This document shows positions 35,889 to 46,064 of a stretch of 64,000 nucleotides of DNA, piece after piece; position 1 is the first letter of the stretch; the number at the start of each line of letters is the position of its first letter. This DNA is from Neoechinorhynchus agilis (taxonomy: Eukaryota; Acanthocephala), in NCBI GenBank assembly GCA_051530055.1, contig CM121341.1, positions 5,766,001 through 5,830,000 of the forward strand. The letters are read 5' to 3'. A model generated the notes under the pieces. The model ran no database searches. It saw only the letters and a program-made list of their open reading frames with translations, and was not told where the DNA came from. A program made the position numbers and the translations under genes.

Positions 35889-37922
35889 AAAAAGGGGAAA
35901 AGGCTTTTGACCGCAAATTTCAAATTTATCCACGAGAGAGCCGTCGTATGATCGAAAATTTGGATATCCTGACGGAATTTCGTCTTCATAATCCGCCCGT
36001 AAAAGCCTTTTGACCGCAAATTTCAAATTTATCCACGAGAGAGCCGTCGTATGATCGAAAATTTGGATATCCTGACGGAATATCGTCTTCATAATCCGCC
36101 CGTAAAAGCCTTTTGGCCGCAAATTTCAAATTTATCCACGAGAGAGCCGTCGTATGATCGAAAATTTGGATATCCTGACGGAATATCGTCTTCATAATCC
36201 GCCCGTAAAAGATTTTTGGCCGCAAATTTCAAATTTATCCACGAGAGAGCCGTCGTATGATCGAAAATTTGGATATCCTGACGGAATATCGTCTTCATAA
36301 TCCGCCCGTAAAAGATTTTTGCGCAAATTTCAAATTTATCCACGAGAGACCGTCGTATGATCGAAAATTTGGATATCCTGACGGAATATCGTCTTCATAA
36401 TCCGCCCGTAAAAGATTTTTGGCCGCAAATTTCAAATTTATCCACGAGAGAGCCGTCGTATGATCGAAAATTTGGATATCCTGACGGAATATCGTCTTCA
36501 TAATCCGCCCGTAAAAGATTTTTGGCCGCAAATTTCAAATTTATCCACGAGAGAGCCGTCGTATGATCGAAAATTTGGATATCCTGACGGAATATCGTCT
36601 TCATAATCCGCCCGTAAAAGATTTTTGGCCGCAAATTTCAAATTTATCCACGAGAGAGCCGTCGTATGATCGAAAATTTGGATATCCTGACGGAATATCG
36701 TCTTCATAATCCGCCCGTAAAAGATTTTTGGCCGCAAATTTCAAATTTATCCACGAGAGAGCCGTCGTATGATCGAAAATTTGGATATCCTGACGGAATA
36801 TCGTCTTCATAATCCGCCCGTAAAAGATTTTTGGCCGCAAATTTCAAATTTATCCACGAGAGAGCCGTCGTATGATCGAAAATTTGGATATCCTGACGGA
36901 ATATCGTCTTCATAATCCGCCCGTAAAAGATTTTTGGCCGCAAATTTCAAATTTATCCACGAGAGAGCCGTCGTATGATCGAAAATTTGGATATCCTGAC
37001 GGAATATCGTCTTCATAATCCGCCCGTAAAAGATTTTTGGCCGCAAATTTCAAATTTATCCACGAGAGAGCCGTCGTATGATCGAAAATTTGGATATCCT
37101 GACGGAATATCGTCTTCATAATCCGCCCGTAAAAGATTTTTGGCCGCAAATTTCAAATTATCCACGAGAGAGCCGTCGTATGATCGAAAATTTGGATATC
37201 CTGACGGAATATCGTCTTCATAATCCGCCCGTAAAAGATTTTTGGCCGCAAATTTCAAATTTATCCACGAGAGAGCCGTCGTATGATCGAAAATTTGGAT
37301 ATCCTGACGGAATATCGTCTTCATAATCCGCCCGTAAAAGATTTTTGGCCGCAAATTTCAAATTTATCCACGAGAGAGCCGTCGTATGATCGAAAATTTG
37401 GATATCCTGACGGAATATCGTCTTCATAATCCGCCCAAAGTTTTGGCCGCAAATTTAAATTTATCCACGAGAGCCGTCGTGATCGAAAATTTGGATATCC
37501 TGACGGAATATCGTCTTTAATCCGCCCGTAAAAGATTTTTGGCCGCAAATTTCAAATTTATCCACGAGAGAGCCGTCGTATGATCGAAAATTTGGATATC
37601 CTGACGGAATATCGTCTTCATAATCCGCCCGTAAAAGATTTTTGGCCGCAAATTTCAAATTTATCCACGAGAGAGCCGTCGTATGATCGAAAATTTGGAT
37701 ATCCTGACGGAATATCGTCTTCATAATCCGCCCGTAAAAGATTTTTGGCCGCAAATTTCAAATTTATCCACGAGAGAGCCGTCGTATGATCGAAAATTTG
37801 GATATCCTGACGGAATATCGTCTTCATAATCCGCCCGTAAAAGATTTTTGACCGCAAATTTCAAATTTATCCACGAGAGAGCCGTCGTATGATCGAAAAT
37901 TTGGATATCCTGACGGAATTTA
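35889..37922 (+). repeat. tandem satellite, 103-bp monomer, about 20 copies
   Basis: Landmarks GCCGTCGTATGATCGAAAAT, TTGGATATCCTGACGGAATA, TCGTCTTCATAATCCGCCCG and GGCCGCAAATTTCAAATTTA recur every 103 bases. The first copies have AAAGCCTTTTG where later ones have AAAGATTTTTGG, so a variant spread through most of the array. Copies between about 37430 and 37520 carry several small deletions. Since 103 is not a multiple of three, the minus-strand open frames of about 79 codons are repeat artefacts. Confidence 0.95.
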
Positions 37923-38136
37923 CGTTTTGCTTCTTTCGGCCTAGAGATTCACGCGTTTGTTTCTCTTAAGATCTAACTTTAGACACGTCGTCTCGCTAAA
38001 ACGTTGATCTCCGTATCCACCGTCTTTGCGATCTCGGCTTTTTTATCTCCGAAAACTGTCCAAAGTTTGTATTGTGTCTAATTTTTTCTAGGGCAATTTT
38101 TGTAGAATTTTGCAGATCATTCTTAAAGTTGCGTCC

Positions 38137-40030
38137 CGATAAAATCTACTTCTTTCATTGTCTCTGATCGCTGTCGTTTGTGTGATTTTTGAAAAGTTGA
38201 ATCCTTTACAAAGTCAACTTTTTAGTATTGATGGAAAAAATCAGCGAGCTGAAATTCGTTTATTTAGCTCAAATCATTGAAAATCGAGGTTTCGATGGTT
38301 TTTGGAACAATCGCTTTTTGGAAATTGTTTATAAGCTTTTCTTTTGTTTAGAACCCTTTCCCTTCTATACAAACGCAACGCAAAACGTTTCGAAAAGTAC
38401 CTTTGCAACTTCACCTCTCTTTCATTTGACATCGAAATACGAACTTACAAAACTTGAAGAGTACATTACACTCGAGATTCATCCTTTCTTTGAAGATGCT
38501 TTGCCCTGCAGCCTTTCTACTTCTTTCATTGTCTCTGATCGCAGTCGTTTTTGTGATTTTTAAAAAGTTGAATCCTTTACAAAGTCAACTTTTTAGTATT
38601 GATGGAAAAAATCAGCGAGCTGAAATTCGTTTATTTAGTGCAAATCATTGAAAATCGAGGTTTCGATGGTTTTTGGAACAATCGCTTTTTGGAAATTGTT
38701 TATAAGCTTTACTTTTGTTTAGAACCCTTTCCCTTCTATACAAACGCAACGCAAAACGTTTCGAAAAGTACCTTTGCAACTTCACCTCTCTTTCATTTGA
38801 CATCGAAATACGAACTTACAAAACTTGAAGAGTACATTACACTCGAGATTCATCCTTTCTTTGAAGATGCTTTGCCCTGCAGCCTTTCTACTTCTTTCAT
38901 TGTCTCTGATCGCAGTCGTTTTTGTGATTTTTAAAAAGTTGAATCCTTTACAAAGTCAACTTTTTAGTATTGATGGAAAAAATCAGCGAGCTGAAATTCG
39001 TTTATTTAGCTCAAATCATTGAAAATCGAGGTTTCGATGGTTTTTGGAACAATCGCTTTTTGGAAATTGTTTATAAGCTTTACTTTTGTTTAGAACCCTT
39101 TCCCTTCTATACAAACGCAACGCAAAACGTTTCGAAAAGTACCTTTGCAACTTCACCTCTCTTTCATTTGACATCGAAATACGAACTTACAAAACTTGAA
39201 GAGTACATTACACTCGAGATTCATCCTTTCTTTGAAGATGCTTTGCCCTGCAGCCTTTCTACTTCTTTCATTGTCTCTGATCGCAGTCGTTTTTGTGATT
39301 TTTAAAAAGTTGAATCCTTTACAAAGTCAACTTTTTAGTATTGATGGAAAAAATCAGCGAGCTGAAATTCGTTTATTTAGCTCAAATCATTGAAAATCGA
39401 GGTTTCGATGGTTTTTGGAACAATCGCTTTTTAGAAATTGTTTATAAGCTTTACTTTTGTTTAGAACCCTTTCCCTTCTATACAAACGCAACGCAAAACG
39501 TTTCGAAAAGTACCTTTGCAACTTCACCTCTCTTTCATTTGACATCGAAATACGAACTTACAAAACTTGAAGAGTACATTACACTCGAGATTCATCCTTT
39601 CTTTGAAGATGCTTTGCCCTGCAGCCTTTCTACTTCTTTCATTGTCTCTGATCGCAGTCGTTTTTGTGATTTTTAAAAAGTTGAATCCTTTACAAAGTCA
39701 ACTTTTTAGTATTGATGGAAAAAATCAGCGAGCTGAAATTCGTTTATTTAGTGCAAATCATTGAAAATCGAGGTTTCGATGGTTTTTGGAACTATCGCTT
39801 TTTGGAAATTGTTTATAAGCTTTACTTTTGTTTAAAACCCTTTCCCTTCTATACAAACGCAACGCAAAACGTTTCGAAAAGTACCTTTGCAACTTCACCT
39901 CTCTTTCATTTGACATCGAAATACGAACTTACAAAACTTGAAGAGTACATTACACTCGAGATTCATCCTTTCTTTGAAGATGCTTTGCCCTGCAGCCTTT
40001 CTACTTCTTTCATTGTCTCTGATCGCTGTC
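38137..40030 (+). repeat. 371-bp tandem repeat containing a gene's 5' end
   Basis: About five monomers of 371 bases, with identical landmarks at 38228, 38599, 38970, 39341 and 39712. Each monomer contains an upstream stretch and, at its end, an ATG followed by codons for MLCPAAFLLLSLSLIAVV, the signal peptide of the gene at 39980. In internal copies the sequence then diverges into TTTTTGTGATTTTTAAAAAG and re-enters the next monomer. Only the last copy continues into the full gene. The array is therefore a repeat of the putative promoter, leader and signal-peptide coding part. Confidence 0.92.
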
Positions 40031-40585
40031 GTTTGTGAACCGAAGTCCCTCGATAAGTACTACAGTGAAGCAGAGGAATGCATGAATAGTTGCAACTCCT
40101 TAGAAAGCTTTGAGAATCAGACGATCTGCAGAAAGGATTGTGAAAGAAATTCTGATGAAAGTACTCAATCAAATACTTCTCATAATCTCGAAGAAATCGA
40201 TCTAAGTTGGCCTATGTTTATCAAAGCTTTGATTGATCGCATCATGACGTCCAATGTTGATCTTCGTCCTAAATTTACAAAGATTATCATTCTGAGGGAA
40301 CCAGCCAGAAGCAGATTCGGCCTTTCATGGATATCTGCCTATCAACTTTCTATTTTACTTATGCTGGCTTCTCTTGCTATGATAATGTTCATTCTTATTA
40401 AAATGATCATCAAGACATGTAACAGACATGAGCAAGGCAACTGTAGACGACATGGAATTATGGTGGATGCTAATGAACATGATCTGAAGGCTCAATCGCC
40501 TCCTCCTGCTTACCCTGCAGATTGTGATTTTCAAACTATTAAGGAAAACAATAGTCAAGATGAAAAGAAAGTGGAAATTCCTTGA
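39980..40585 (+). CDS. small type I membrane protein with Cys-rich ectodomain and PPxY tail
   Basis: Not recognised as a named family. The start at 39980 is chosen because it gives a clean signal peptide, MLCPAAFLLLSLSLIAVV, followed at once by a Cys. The ectodomain of about 100 residues carries ECMNSCNSLESF and CRKDCERN, a small multi-Cys module, then an N-glycosylation-type NTS. A single transmembrane helix of about 22 residues (YQLSILLMLASLAMIMFILI) leads to a basic, Cys-containing juxtamembrane segment and a tail with SPPPAYPADC, a PPxY motif that commonly binds WW domains such as those of Nedd4-type ubiquitin ligases. Single exon. Its 5' end has been amplified into the upstream 371-bp array. 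Confidence 0.75.
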   Translation: MLCPAAFLLLSLSLIAVVCEPKSLDKYYSEAEECMNSCNSLESFENQTICRKDCERNSDESTQSNTSHNLEEIDLSWPMFIKALIDRIMTSNVDLRPKFTKIIILREPARSRFGLSWISAYQLSILLMLASLAMIMFILIKMIIKTCNRHEQGNCRRHGIMVDANEHDLKAQSPPPAYPADCDFQTIKENNSQDEKKVEIP

Positions 40586-40732
40586 CTGAACCAATGTTGT
40601 GGTAGTCCACATCATCATCATATACTTTACTATTTTTGAAAAACTTTCATTATTTGCGAATGAAGTGTGTTCTGGGTCGCTTATTCTTTTTTTTGTGAGC
40701 ACCAAAAGTTATTTTTTTCAAACAAAAACAAG

Positions 40733-40978
40733 AGCTCTGAGATTTTTTGTATTTCCACCTTAAATTTTTTATCAAAGTATTTTCCATAAGTTTAAAACTT
40801 GCGGAATACCGACTTTGGCTATTCGAGAAGCACAGTTCCACAAGTTGATTATGATCTCTGAGATTTTTTGTATTTCCACCTTAAATTTTTTATCAAAGTA
40901 TTTTCCAAAAGATTAAAACTTGCGGAATACCGACTTTGGCTATTCGAGAAGCACAGTTCCATCAGTTGATTATGATCT
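40733..40978. repeat. tandem duplication, two copies of about 123 bp
   Basis: The block from CTCTGAGATTTTTTGTATTT to CAAGTTGATTATGATC occurs twice in direct succession (about 40733-40855 and 40856-40978) with only a few differences, such as CCATAAGTTT versus CCAAAAGATT. It lies between two genes that point toward it, in 3' flanking DNA. Confidence 0.9.
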
Positions 40979-41086
40979 TCTGATTTTTATGCTCTCGTAA
41001 ATAAAATATATGGACGTGTTCTTCACAAGCAAATTTTTGGCAAAGGCATAAGAATTTGTTTTTTTGGACGTCCTGACAAAAAAGTT

Positions 41087-41744
41087 TTATTTAATGTCGT
41101 TCAATTGATTAAAAGCTTCAATCACAATATCTTGAATGGCTTCAACGAGAGCGTTTATCTTCTCTTGTTCATTTAGTGATGGCACATGAATGAACAAACA
41201 GCGATTCTGATCCATACACAAGGACTTGTAATATGTATATCCACATAGAAACAATCCGGGATCTTTAGAAGACTTAAAAACGAACTCTGGTCTCTTCTCT
41301 TGTGCTATGCGGATTATTTTTTCGGTATCCAGTGTTGTTTCCATAGTCATATTAGTTTCGCATTTAGCACCCGATGGAGCCGTGCAATTTAGTGGTGCAT
41401 ATCCCGATTCATCAGGGTAGATTGAACAGTTGAACAAAGAGTCGTCTTTCTTTGTTCAACTGTTCGTTTTGGTAGGCTTTTCTTAGTGCGCATGATTCAA
41501 CCAAAACTGATGAACTTCCTGCAACTCCCACATGAACAACCAGAGCAGGTTTGTGGGTTTCCCACAAACGTGGAACAACGTAATCTACCGTCCTGTAGTT
41601 TACGTCCAGCTTAACAACTTCAATATCGATGTTCGAAGGCCATGGGAGCGTAGGCAACAGTTTCACTGCTTCCCAACTTGTGTTTTTGGTTATTGAATGA
41701 AAAGGACCGAACCCAGTTACTACGATTTTTGATTTAGAACTCAT
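41087..41744 (-). CDS. pyroglutamyl-peptidase I (C15 family)
   Basis: Cytosolic cysteine peptidase that removes N-terminal pyroglutamate from peptides. The N-terminal part starts MSSKSKIVVTGFGPFHSITK, with the family GFGPF and N-x-SWEAV motifs, then a conserved VVHVGVAG. The C-terminal part carries the catalytic Cys in GLFLCGYTYYKS and the catalytic His in FIHVPSL; the expected active-site Glu region VESCALRKAY is also present. Length (about 210 residues) matches the family. The two parts are in different frames, and the switch falls inside a perfect 17-base inverted repeat (41424-41440 and 41449-41465). No sensible intron is visible there, so this is a frameshifting insertion, an assembly fault or a pseudogene. 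Confidence 0.88.
41424..41465. repeat. perfect 17-bp hairpin inside the peptidase gene
   Basis: GAACAGTTGAACAAAGA and its exact reverse complement TCTTTGTTCAACTGTTC are separated by 8 bases. The reading frame of the peptidase changes across this hairpin, consistent with a small inverted duplication. Confidence 0.85.
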
Positions 41745-42414
41745 ATTCCAACAACTACCAATGAAATTGATGACTTTGCCTTTTCGTTAGTCTTTGCTGA
41801 GTGATTGTGTAACACAACTGTAAGACTCACTATGCGAGAATGTTGAGAGATCTCTAGCGAAAGAACAGCTTCGGATTCCAATAAACTTCTGATTGGTCAG
41901 GATCGATGCTGTAGTCTGAATACCTCATAATTCTCCTACTGTTTGATATTCTTTTTCTTAGCAACAAAGCAATTCAAAGTTGAATACAATGCCTGATGTT
42001 GAGAGACGTAAGATGCCAGAATAAATAATTAATTTTTGAATCCAAGGTTTTTTGATTAAGAAGAAGAAAGGATTCCAAATGAGGTGTAGTGATCTAAATC
42101 CATTTTTTAATACTAATAAAGACGGATAAATGACCGATGAACTTTCCTTTCACATTGACAATTCTTAAATCGTTTAGGTAAACGTCGCTTAGACAAAGAA
42201 CTAATTGCCCTCGTTAACGTTTTTAAAAACACAAAGTCCGATTTATGATGTATCTCAATCAACTAATTGCAAAATCAAAAGATTTTAATCAATTTCTTGC
42301 AATATATCAACCTAATTTTTATGTTAATGTACCAGGTTCTTCGTCGATCATGAAAATAAAGGACCGTAAACAAGTTTTTTCGTTCGACAAATAAGAAATT
42401 GTAGAATTTAATAA
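41745..42414. other. intergenic
   Basis: No gene, repeat or hairpin recognised between the pyroglutamyl peptidase start and the stop of the PIP-box gene. Confidence 0.5.
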
Positions 42415-43195
42415 TCAGTCATGTTTGCGTTTTACTTCTGTAAAGAACTCCTTGATCGAGCGCTGGCCGATTTCAACAGCTTTTCTTTTTCTTTGTATTT
42501 CCTTATTTGAACGCTTAGACGTATTAGCACTTTGAAATGCTTTGTGTTGTTTAACTTTGAGAGCCGTAGATTTCTTTATTAAAGGTCTGTTGGTTCTATT
42601 TGTCCAACTCAACACTCCCAGTTGCATCTTAGTGCTTTGTATAGAAGGACAAATCTCTTCGTCCTCTTGTGCAGCATCACTGCTTAATTTTACGATTATT
42701 GGCGATTTGTAGTACAATCGAGCCTTGGCGTTTGCGACCGGCGTCTTACTCGTAATCTGGCTTAAACAGGTTTCAACTGAGCATTCACTCTGCAAGAGTG
42801 CAAGTCTCTGTGTCGTTGCGTTAAATGTTCGTTGGATTTTAATAGTCTCATCAGTTCCGTGGAAATGACTGCAGCATTCATCAATTTCGTTTTGAAGAAT
42901 TGATATCACTGAGTTTAGTTGATCAGGAAATATGTTCTCGAAACACTTCATTAATCGACATTTTGCCACCTCGCTGCAATACAACGATGTTATTTTGACT
43001 AAAAAGTTAAATCTCGTAAACTCACATCGATTTTTCGTACAAGCACAACTGGAGATCGTCCATAACTTTCAAGAAATTAGTCAATCCCTTTCGGCAGTGT
43101 TCACTCATCAGCGAACAAAAGTCAATTCCTTCTTTTTCGATCTTGATCTTCAAACTTTTGACGAAGTCGGCAGAGTGAACAAGGGAAATTATAAG
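42415..43195 (-). CDS. unknown nuclear protein with C-terminal PIP-box motif
   Basis: Family not recognised. An exon starting about 43195, after a TTTTTTCTCAG acceptor, encodes KSLKIKIEKEGIDFCSLMSE and on to YEKSI. A 52-base intron (donor GTGAGT, acceptor TTGCAG) joins in frame to EVAKCRLMKCFENIFPDQLN. The rest is helical, then low-complexity and basic (KRSNKEIQRKRKA), and ends GQRSIKEFFTEVKRKHD. QRSIKEFF fits the PCNA-interacting PIP consensus Q-x-x-[ILM]-x-x-[FY]-[FY], with flanking basic residues, as in many replication and repair factors. Role inferred: a PCNA-associated chromosome protein. The 5' start is not resolved; no ATG is evident in the first exon, so more upstream exons are likely. 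Confidence 0.6.
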
Positions 43196-43859
43196 CTGAG
43201 AAAAAATGGTTAAAAGGTTCTAAACCGTAATTTAACTCCAAACCTGATATATAGATACTTTTATAGATTTTGCCGTGTATTTCAATGTTGTAAACAAATA
43301 TCGATCTATTCCTCGATCAGGAACATTTATATTACACATCCGTCATTGTCAAAGAATGTGAAAAATACATTAAATTTTTTTGATTCACTGCATAAAATTC
43401 AACAAAATTTATGATCAGCCATTTTAAAGTTTTTCTGCTAAAATTTTTTGATTTTTGGAGAGTGTAGATGGAATATTTTATATCGTTGGTCAAAAGTTTA
43501 ATAAGGCTTATGAACTATAAATCATACGGTCTAAGAAAATTTGAATTCAGGATGGTGATTGAAGCTTGTTTCCTTTTTTTTTGAAATCTGTATTTTTCGG
43601 TCATTTTGATGAATTAGTGTTGGCTGATTTGAGTATTGAAAGTGGTACGAAGATGAAAATTTAAAGCGTCTCAAAGGAAACAATGACATTTGTACAAATA
43701 TCCACAAAAAATTGCTGATATAGGTGTCGATTCAGAACCAAGCCAAGAGAGAGACTTTTTTTAAAATGTGAGAATCGAACAGAAAATCACTCGATTGTTA
43801 AAATAAGAAACACATTGTTTTAGATTATTTGCAAAGTTCACAAAAAAACCTGATTTTGT
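43196..43859. other. intergenic or upstream exons of the PIP-box gene
   Basis: AT-rich; nothing protein-like seen with confidence. It may include the undetected 5' exon of the PIP-box gene. Confidence 0.4.
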
Positions 43860-44510
43860 TCAAGCGCGAATTCCGCTACTCCTTGTGTTTTGTGGACGAA
43901 AATAGAAATTTTGAGATTCCAAGGAGAAAAAGAGCGTTCCACTCCGAGTAAACGAATGTGATAAACAAAATGCGATAGCAAGCTGGTTGCTCGTGTTGAA
44001 CATGAGTTGCATATAAGCGACGATTGCGTCGAATATCTCATTGTTACAGTTCAAAGAATCAATTAAATCAAGTTGTACGTGGAAATTTGTGTGACCTTGT
44101 TGAACCATTTTGTCCAAAAATATTTTCTAAAGAGCTTAATTTCGGCGAAATCGGGACATTACACTTGAAAATACCGTGAACGGATCGACATTTGGGGGCA
44201 TTCTGTTAATTTTGATGGCAACATCGTATTTTCTGGACACATCCACGACATCTAAACAGCTTGCAAGTTTCTTAAATTTCTCATACTCCTTAATGAGATC
44301 GTCTCCTTTAGATTGATCTTGATTGACGTATTTTCGGAAGGCATCAATGATGGTCTCTTCGGATTTGTTCTCATCGCAGTTCATCGTTCTCAAGCAAACG
44401 AATAAAGCCTCAACCGTTTGTCTAAGTCCCATTATTGATATATGAGGAGTATGGATGATATGATCGATTAAGTAATTCTTAAACATCCCATGGACTATTC
44501 GGTTTGTCAT
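43860..44510 (-). CDS. unknown helical protein, at least two exons
   Basis: Not recognised. ATG 44510 opens MTNRIVHGMFKNYLIDHI, continuing with a charged helical region (KGDDLIKEYEKFKKLASCLD) and RKYDVAIKINRMPPNVDP. A donor GTAATG after the Ser-Ser codons and an acceptor CTTTAG fit a short intron (about 35 bases) leading to KIFLDKMVQQGHTNF and DSLNCNNEIFDAIVAYMQLM. The third part is unclear: the frame stays open to about 43860, but a GTTTAT donor near 43955 may end the exon earlier. No signal peptide or membrane helix. The coding reading is fair; the function is unknown. Confidence 0.5.
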
Positions 44511-45084
44511 TTACCTCTTAGCCAGATTTTCTCACTTAAAACAATGCTTTGAGTAAGCTAACACCGACAATGCAAGAAGACGGGCGTCGTGACTGAGCAG
44601 CGAGATTAGCTTTATCAGTAGGGAATAAACAGCGGCTTACGCGCCAAATCGTTGGTTTAATATGGTGGTTATACGTTGTGGATTAGTGGAAGCAAATTAG
44701 TGATGAAATCAATACAAAAAAAAGAGTTTTATATCGTGCTAAATCTTCTTTTCGTAAACAGAAACGTTTTCGGAGCAATAGAAGTAATTATCAATGGCGA
44801 ATTGTAACACATTCGAGTTTTATTGAAGTCTTCATTGCGAATCTTCAAGGCTTCAACCTCCTTCTCGAGCATTATTTGCAAGTTTTTTCAGCAAGGAAAC
44901 TAAGGCCTTGAAAATCCGCATGGTTGACTTCAATGAAACTACTCTTTTAAGATTGAATCTTTCATCTTTGTTTCTAAAATCACATCGATAAAGGCGTACA
45001 AGATTGTAGCTCCAAAAACAATCGCATTTAACCAAAATCCCTTTTAATTTTTATGTGATAAACAAACAATAGAGGTAATCATCG

Positions 45085-45205
45085 ATAGAAAGTCCTTCGG
45101 GATAATAAAATTACACTTTCGTTGAGAATAATCCCGGTCATTACATATTTTATTTTAAATAAAATATGTAATGACCGGGATTATTCTCACCGAAAGTGTA
45201 ATAGA
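45085..45205. mobile_element. MITE-like perfect palindrome, copy C
   Basis: The arms are nearly perfect inverted copies meeting at about 45156: AATAATCCCGGTCATTACAT / ATGTAATGACCGGGATTATT, with ACACTTTCG outward. The left flank carries GAAAGTCCTTCGGGATAA, matching GAAAGTCCTTCGGGTAAG of copy B at 1326. It is therefore a diverged member of the family at 244-372 and 1177-1655, with a minimal loop. Confidence 0.8.
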
Positions 45206-45396
45206 GGTAATGTTATTCGCTCGCTTAAAATACTCAATGAAGATATCGGCGATAATCTCGATGGACAAGTCCCAATGAAATCGCTGCCCTCGAAATTGGA
45301 CGATTTAATTAATGTAAATTCAAATGAAATGTGAAAAATAAGTTTTTCAACGTTGTAACATTCTTTGAAAAGATCCCGAAATGTTTCTTAAGCGTT

Positions 45397-45678
45397 TTAT
45401 CCCGAATTATCAGACATTTCATATCGAGAAATGAGGAGTTGAAAGATATTGTTTTTTGTAGATCTACGACAATTGCTCAATTCGGAAAGACTAGTTAAGA
45501 CTTGCAGGGTTGGGAAAGTAAGACTTTTTTCATCCTGTATTAGATTTCGGATCCGAATGAAGCAGTTTTGTATCTCAACTGCAGCGAGGGAGCTTTGTGA
45601 ACTAGCGTTTATGAATTTATACAATTTCTCTATTCCTTCGACCTTTTGATAAAGTTCTAAATTGTCATCAATAGTCAA
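45397..45678 (-). pseudogene. unassigned open stretch, exon or gene fragment
   Basis: A 94-codon open stretch without an internal ATG start (it opens at TTG, with a TAA upstream and an AG just before), containing NLELYQKVEGIEKLYKFIN and FIRIRNLIQDEKSLTFPTLQ. It reads like a real helical protein segment but no adjacent exon is clear. It may be an isolated exon of the unknown gene at 43860-44510, or a remnant. Confidence 0.35.
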
Positions 45679-46064
45679 ATCTTAGAGAACTTCATCTAGA
45701 TCGTCACTTTTAATCTTTATGTAATCGCCCAATCGTCTCTCGGATATCAGAACTTGAAATGAACCCCCGAGGAAAGACCCAACCTCACAAGCGTTCTTGC
45801 AAACAATAACCACCAATTCGCCCACCAGAAGGAAATGGGGACTCAAAGGTAAAAGGGTCTAATTTTTATACACAAAAATTAATAAAAGGTGTTATTGTTT
45901 ATTATAAGAAGATGATTAATGGTTATTGGCCATTTACACGGCATTAAGAGATTTGACTGGCAGCGACAAGTGTTCGATATCTTTAGCAAGCTCGAAAGTT
46001 CCCTAGTGCTGTTAGCGCCCCCCGTCCTCGAGTGACAAAGTCTTTTCGAGCAAAGAAGACGGGA

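Larger units (their letters stand above)
44511..46064. other. intergenic with one hairpin and a gene fragment
   Basis: Contains the palindrome at 45085-45205 and the minus-strand open stretch at 45397-45678, listed separately. The rest, including 45700-46060, shows no feature I can name. Confidence 0.4.

Noticed and set aside
35862-37857. Array of identical minus-strand frames of 79 codons; also considered as CRISPR
   Set aside because: Monomers are contiguous 103-bp repeats with no unique spacers, and the window is animal DNA.
40650-40841. Minus-strand frame of 63 codons
   Set aside because: Lies across the 123-bp tandem duplication in 3' flanking DNA; no supporting signal.
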